Part shown: positions 10,636 through 10,996 of the stretch, piece after piece
How positions within the stretch are numbered: the stretch's first letter is position 1
How the letters are laid out: each line of letters opens with the position of its first letter
Program-made: the position numbers and the translations under genes
The notes under the pieces: generated by a model
Database searches by the model: none
Seen by the model: the letters and a program-made list of their open reading frames with translations, nothing else
Told to the model about the DNA's origin: nothing
Source: CAZMJP01 sp964566895
Lineage (GTDB): Bacteria; Patescibacteriota; Patescibacteriia; UBA2591; UBA6264
DNA: 10,996 bases
Reading direction: 5' to 3'
Assembly (NCBI GenBank): GCA_964566895.1
Contig: CAZMJP010000019.1
Coordinates: 1 to 10,996 of the forward strand

Positions 10636-10677
10636 CCCTTCATCTTAAATTTAAGGTGAGAGGGTTTTCGCATTTTT
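10636..10677 (+). terminator. intrinsic terminator just before the last gene
   Basis: CCCT-TCATCTTAA pairs with TTAAGGTGA-(G)-AGGG (10636-10664, one bulged G). It is followed by TTTTCGCATTTTT. It ends 3 bases before the ATG at 10681. It likely ends the upstream transcript, but no other promoter is seen before the next gene, so read-through or attenuation is possible. Confidence 0.65.
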
Positions 10678-10680
10678 ATT

Positions 10681-10911
10681 ATGGCGGAAGGTAAATTCAA
10701 GTCATCAGGTAAAATAACGATTTCAAAGCAGAAACTCGTTAACATTGGTTTATTAATTATAATTTTTAATCCCTTGCCTTCAGGTTTAATTTATAGTTTT
10801 ACTCTTTGGAATGAGCCGGACATTAAAAGAGACGCCAAATTGATGATAATTTTTTCCTTGATTTGGGGGGCTATTTCTTTGGCTTTAACTCGGAGATATT
10901 TAGGGATTTAG
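10681..10911 (+). CDS. small two-helix membrane protein, unknown
   Basis: Not recognised. It has 76 residues with a basic N-terminus (MAEGKFKSSGKITISKQK), a first helix at about 19-41 (LVNIGLLIIIFNPLPSGLIYSF), a short charged loop (NEPDIKRDAK), and a second helix at about 52-70, ending in RRYLGI. Positive charges before helix 1 and after helix 2 suggest both ends are cytoplasmic. No Shine-Dalgarno is present; the ATG follows a terminator T-tract directly. Membership of any family is unclear, and a very small protein like this could be a false call, although the two clear helices support it. Confidence 0.6.
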   Translation: MAEGKFKSSGKITISKQKLVNIGLLIIIFNPLPSGLIYSFTLWNEPDIKRDAKLMIIFSLIWGAISLALTRRYLGI

Positions 10912-10996
10912 TTCCTTTTGTTTTGTCAGGATTGCAGTCGATGGCGTTTGTTTATTTTCTTATGTTTAAGCCCGAAGAGAAAGTTTGTCAGAATTG

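Noticed and set aside
10941..10996. Possible start of a further gene (MAFVYFLMFKPEEK...)
   Set aside because: Only 18 codons are inside the window, with no ribosome site or recognisable motif; too little to call.
10922..10996. Direct repeat TTTGTCAG(G/A)ATTG at 10922-10934 and 10984-10996
   Set aside because: A single 13-base pair with one mismatch at the window edge; no further context to give it meaning.

Overview
The window looks like a chromosomal fragment of an ultra-small, reduced-genome bacterium of the Patescibacteria / Candidate Phyla Radiation (Parcubacteria-like). The clues are AT-rich intergenic DNA, compact ribosomal proteins, few Shine-Dalgarno sites, a free-standing EF-Tu domain-II-like protein, an archease/RtcB pair, and a single-pass exported protein of a type I associate with this group. 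TGA is used as a stop (for example at the end of rtcB), which argues against the recoded Gracilibacteria/Absconditabacteria. The lineage is inferred from gene content and style, not from a tree.

Layout. 1-255 is the 3' end of murB. It converges on a minus-strand four-helix membrane protein (372-854) that has its own promoter and terminator. Divergent from that is a membrane-anchored exported protein (931-1575). A textbook promoter at 1645-1673 then opens a translation/transcription operon: infA, rpmJ, rpsM, rpsK, rpsD, rpoA, rplQ, rplM, and an unrecognised 113-residue gene where rpsI (uS9) is normally found. An intrinsic terminator at 5900-5937 closes it. Long hairpins or short tandem repeats sit in the infA-rpmJ, rpsD-rpoA and rpoA-rplQ gaps.

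The second half is mostly protein maturation and RNA metabolism: def, tRNA-Gly(CCC), a NYN/PIN-like putative RNase, tRNA-Thr(CGT) followed by a decayed partial tRNA copy, an FtsE-like ATPase without FtsX, archease and its client RNA ligase RtcB, an EF-Tu-domain-II-like small protein, and a small two-helix membrane protein. def makes nascent N-termini mature, archease activates RtcB, and the NYN protein may process RNA; the last is inference.

Most notable: RpoA lacks its C-terminal domain and ends in a lysine-rich tail; several promoters sit so close to the ATG that transcripts should be leaderless or nearly so; two families of short tandem intergenic repeats occur (an octamer array around a palindrome, and heptamers of the form TCNNAAA at three loci); several strong hairpins have no U-tract; and an orphan gene with the window's best Shine-Dalgarno occupies the rpsI position. 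I see no CRISPR array, insertion sequence or prophage. No stretch over 300 bases lacks a gene.
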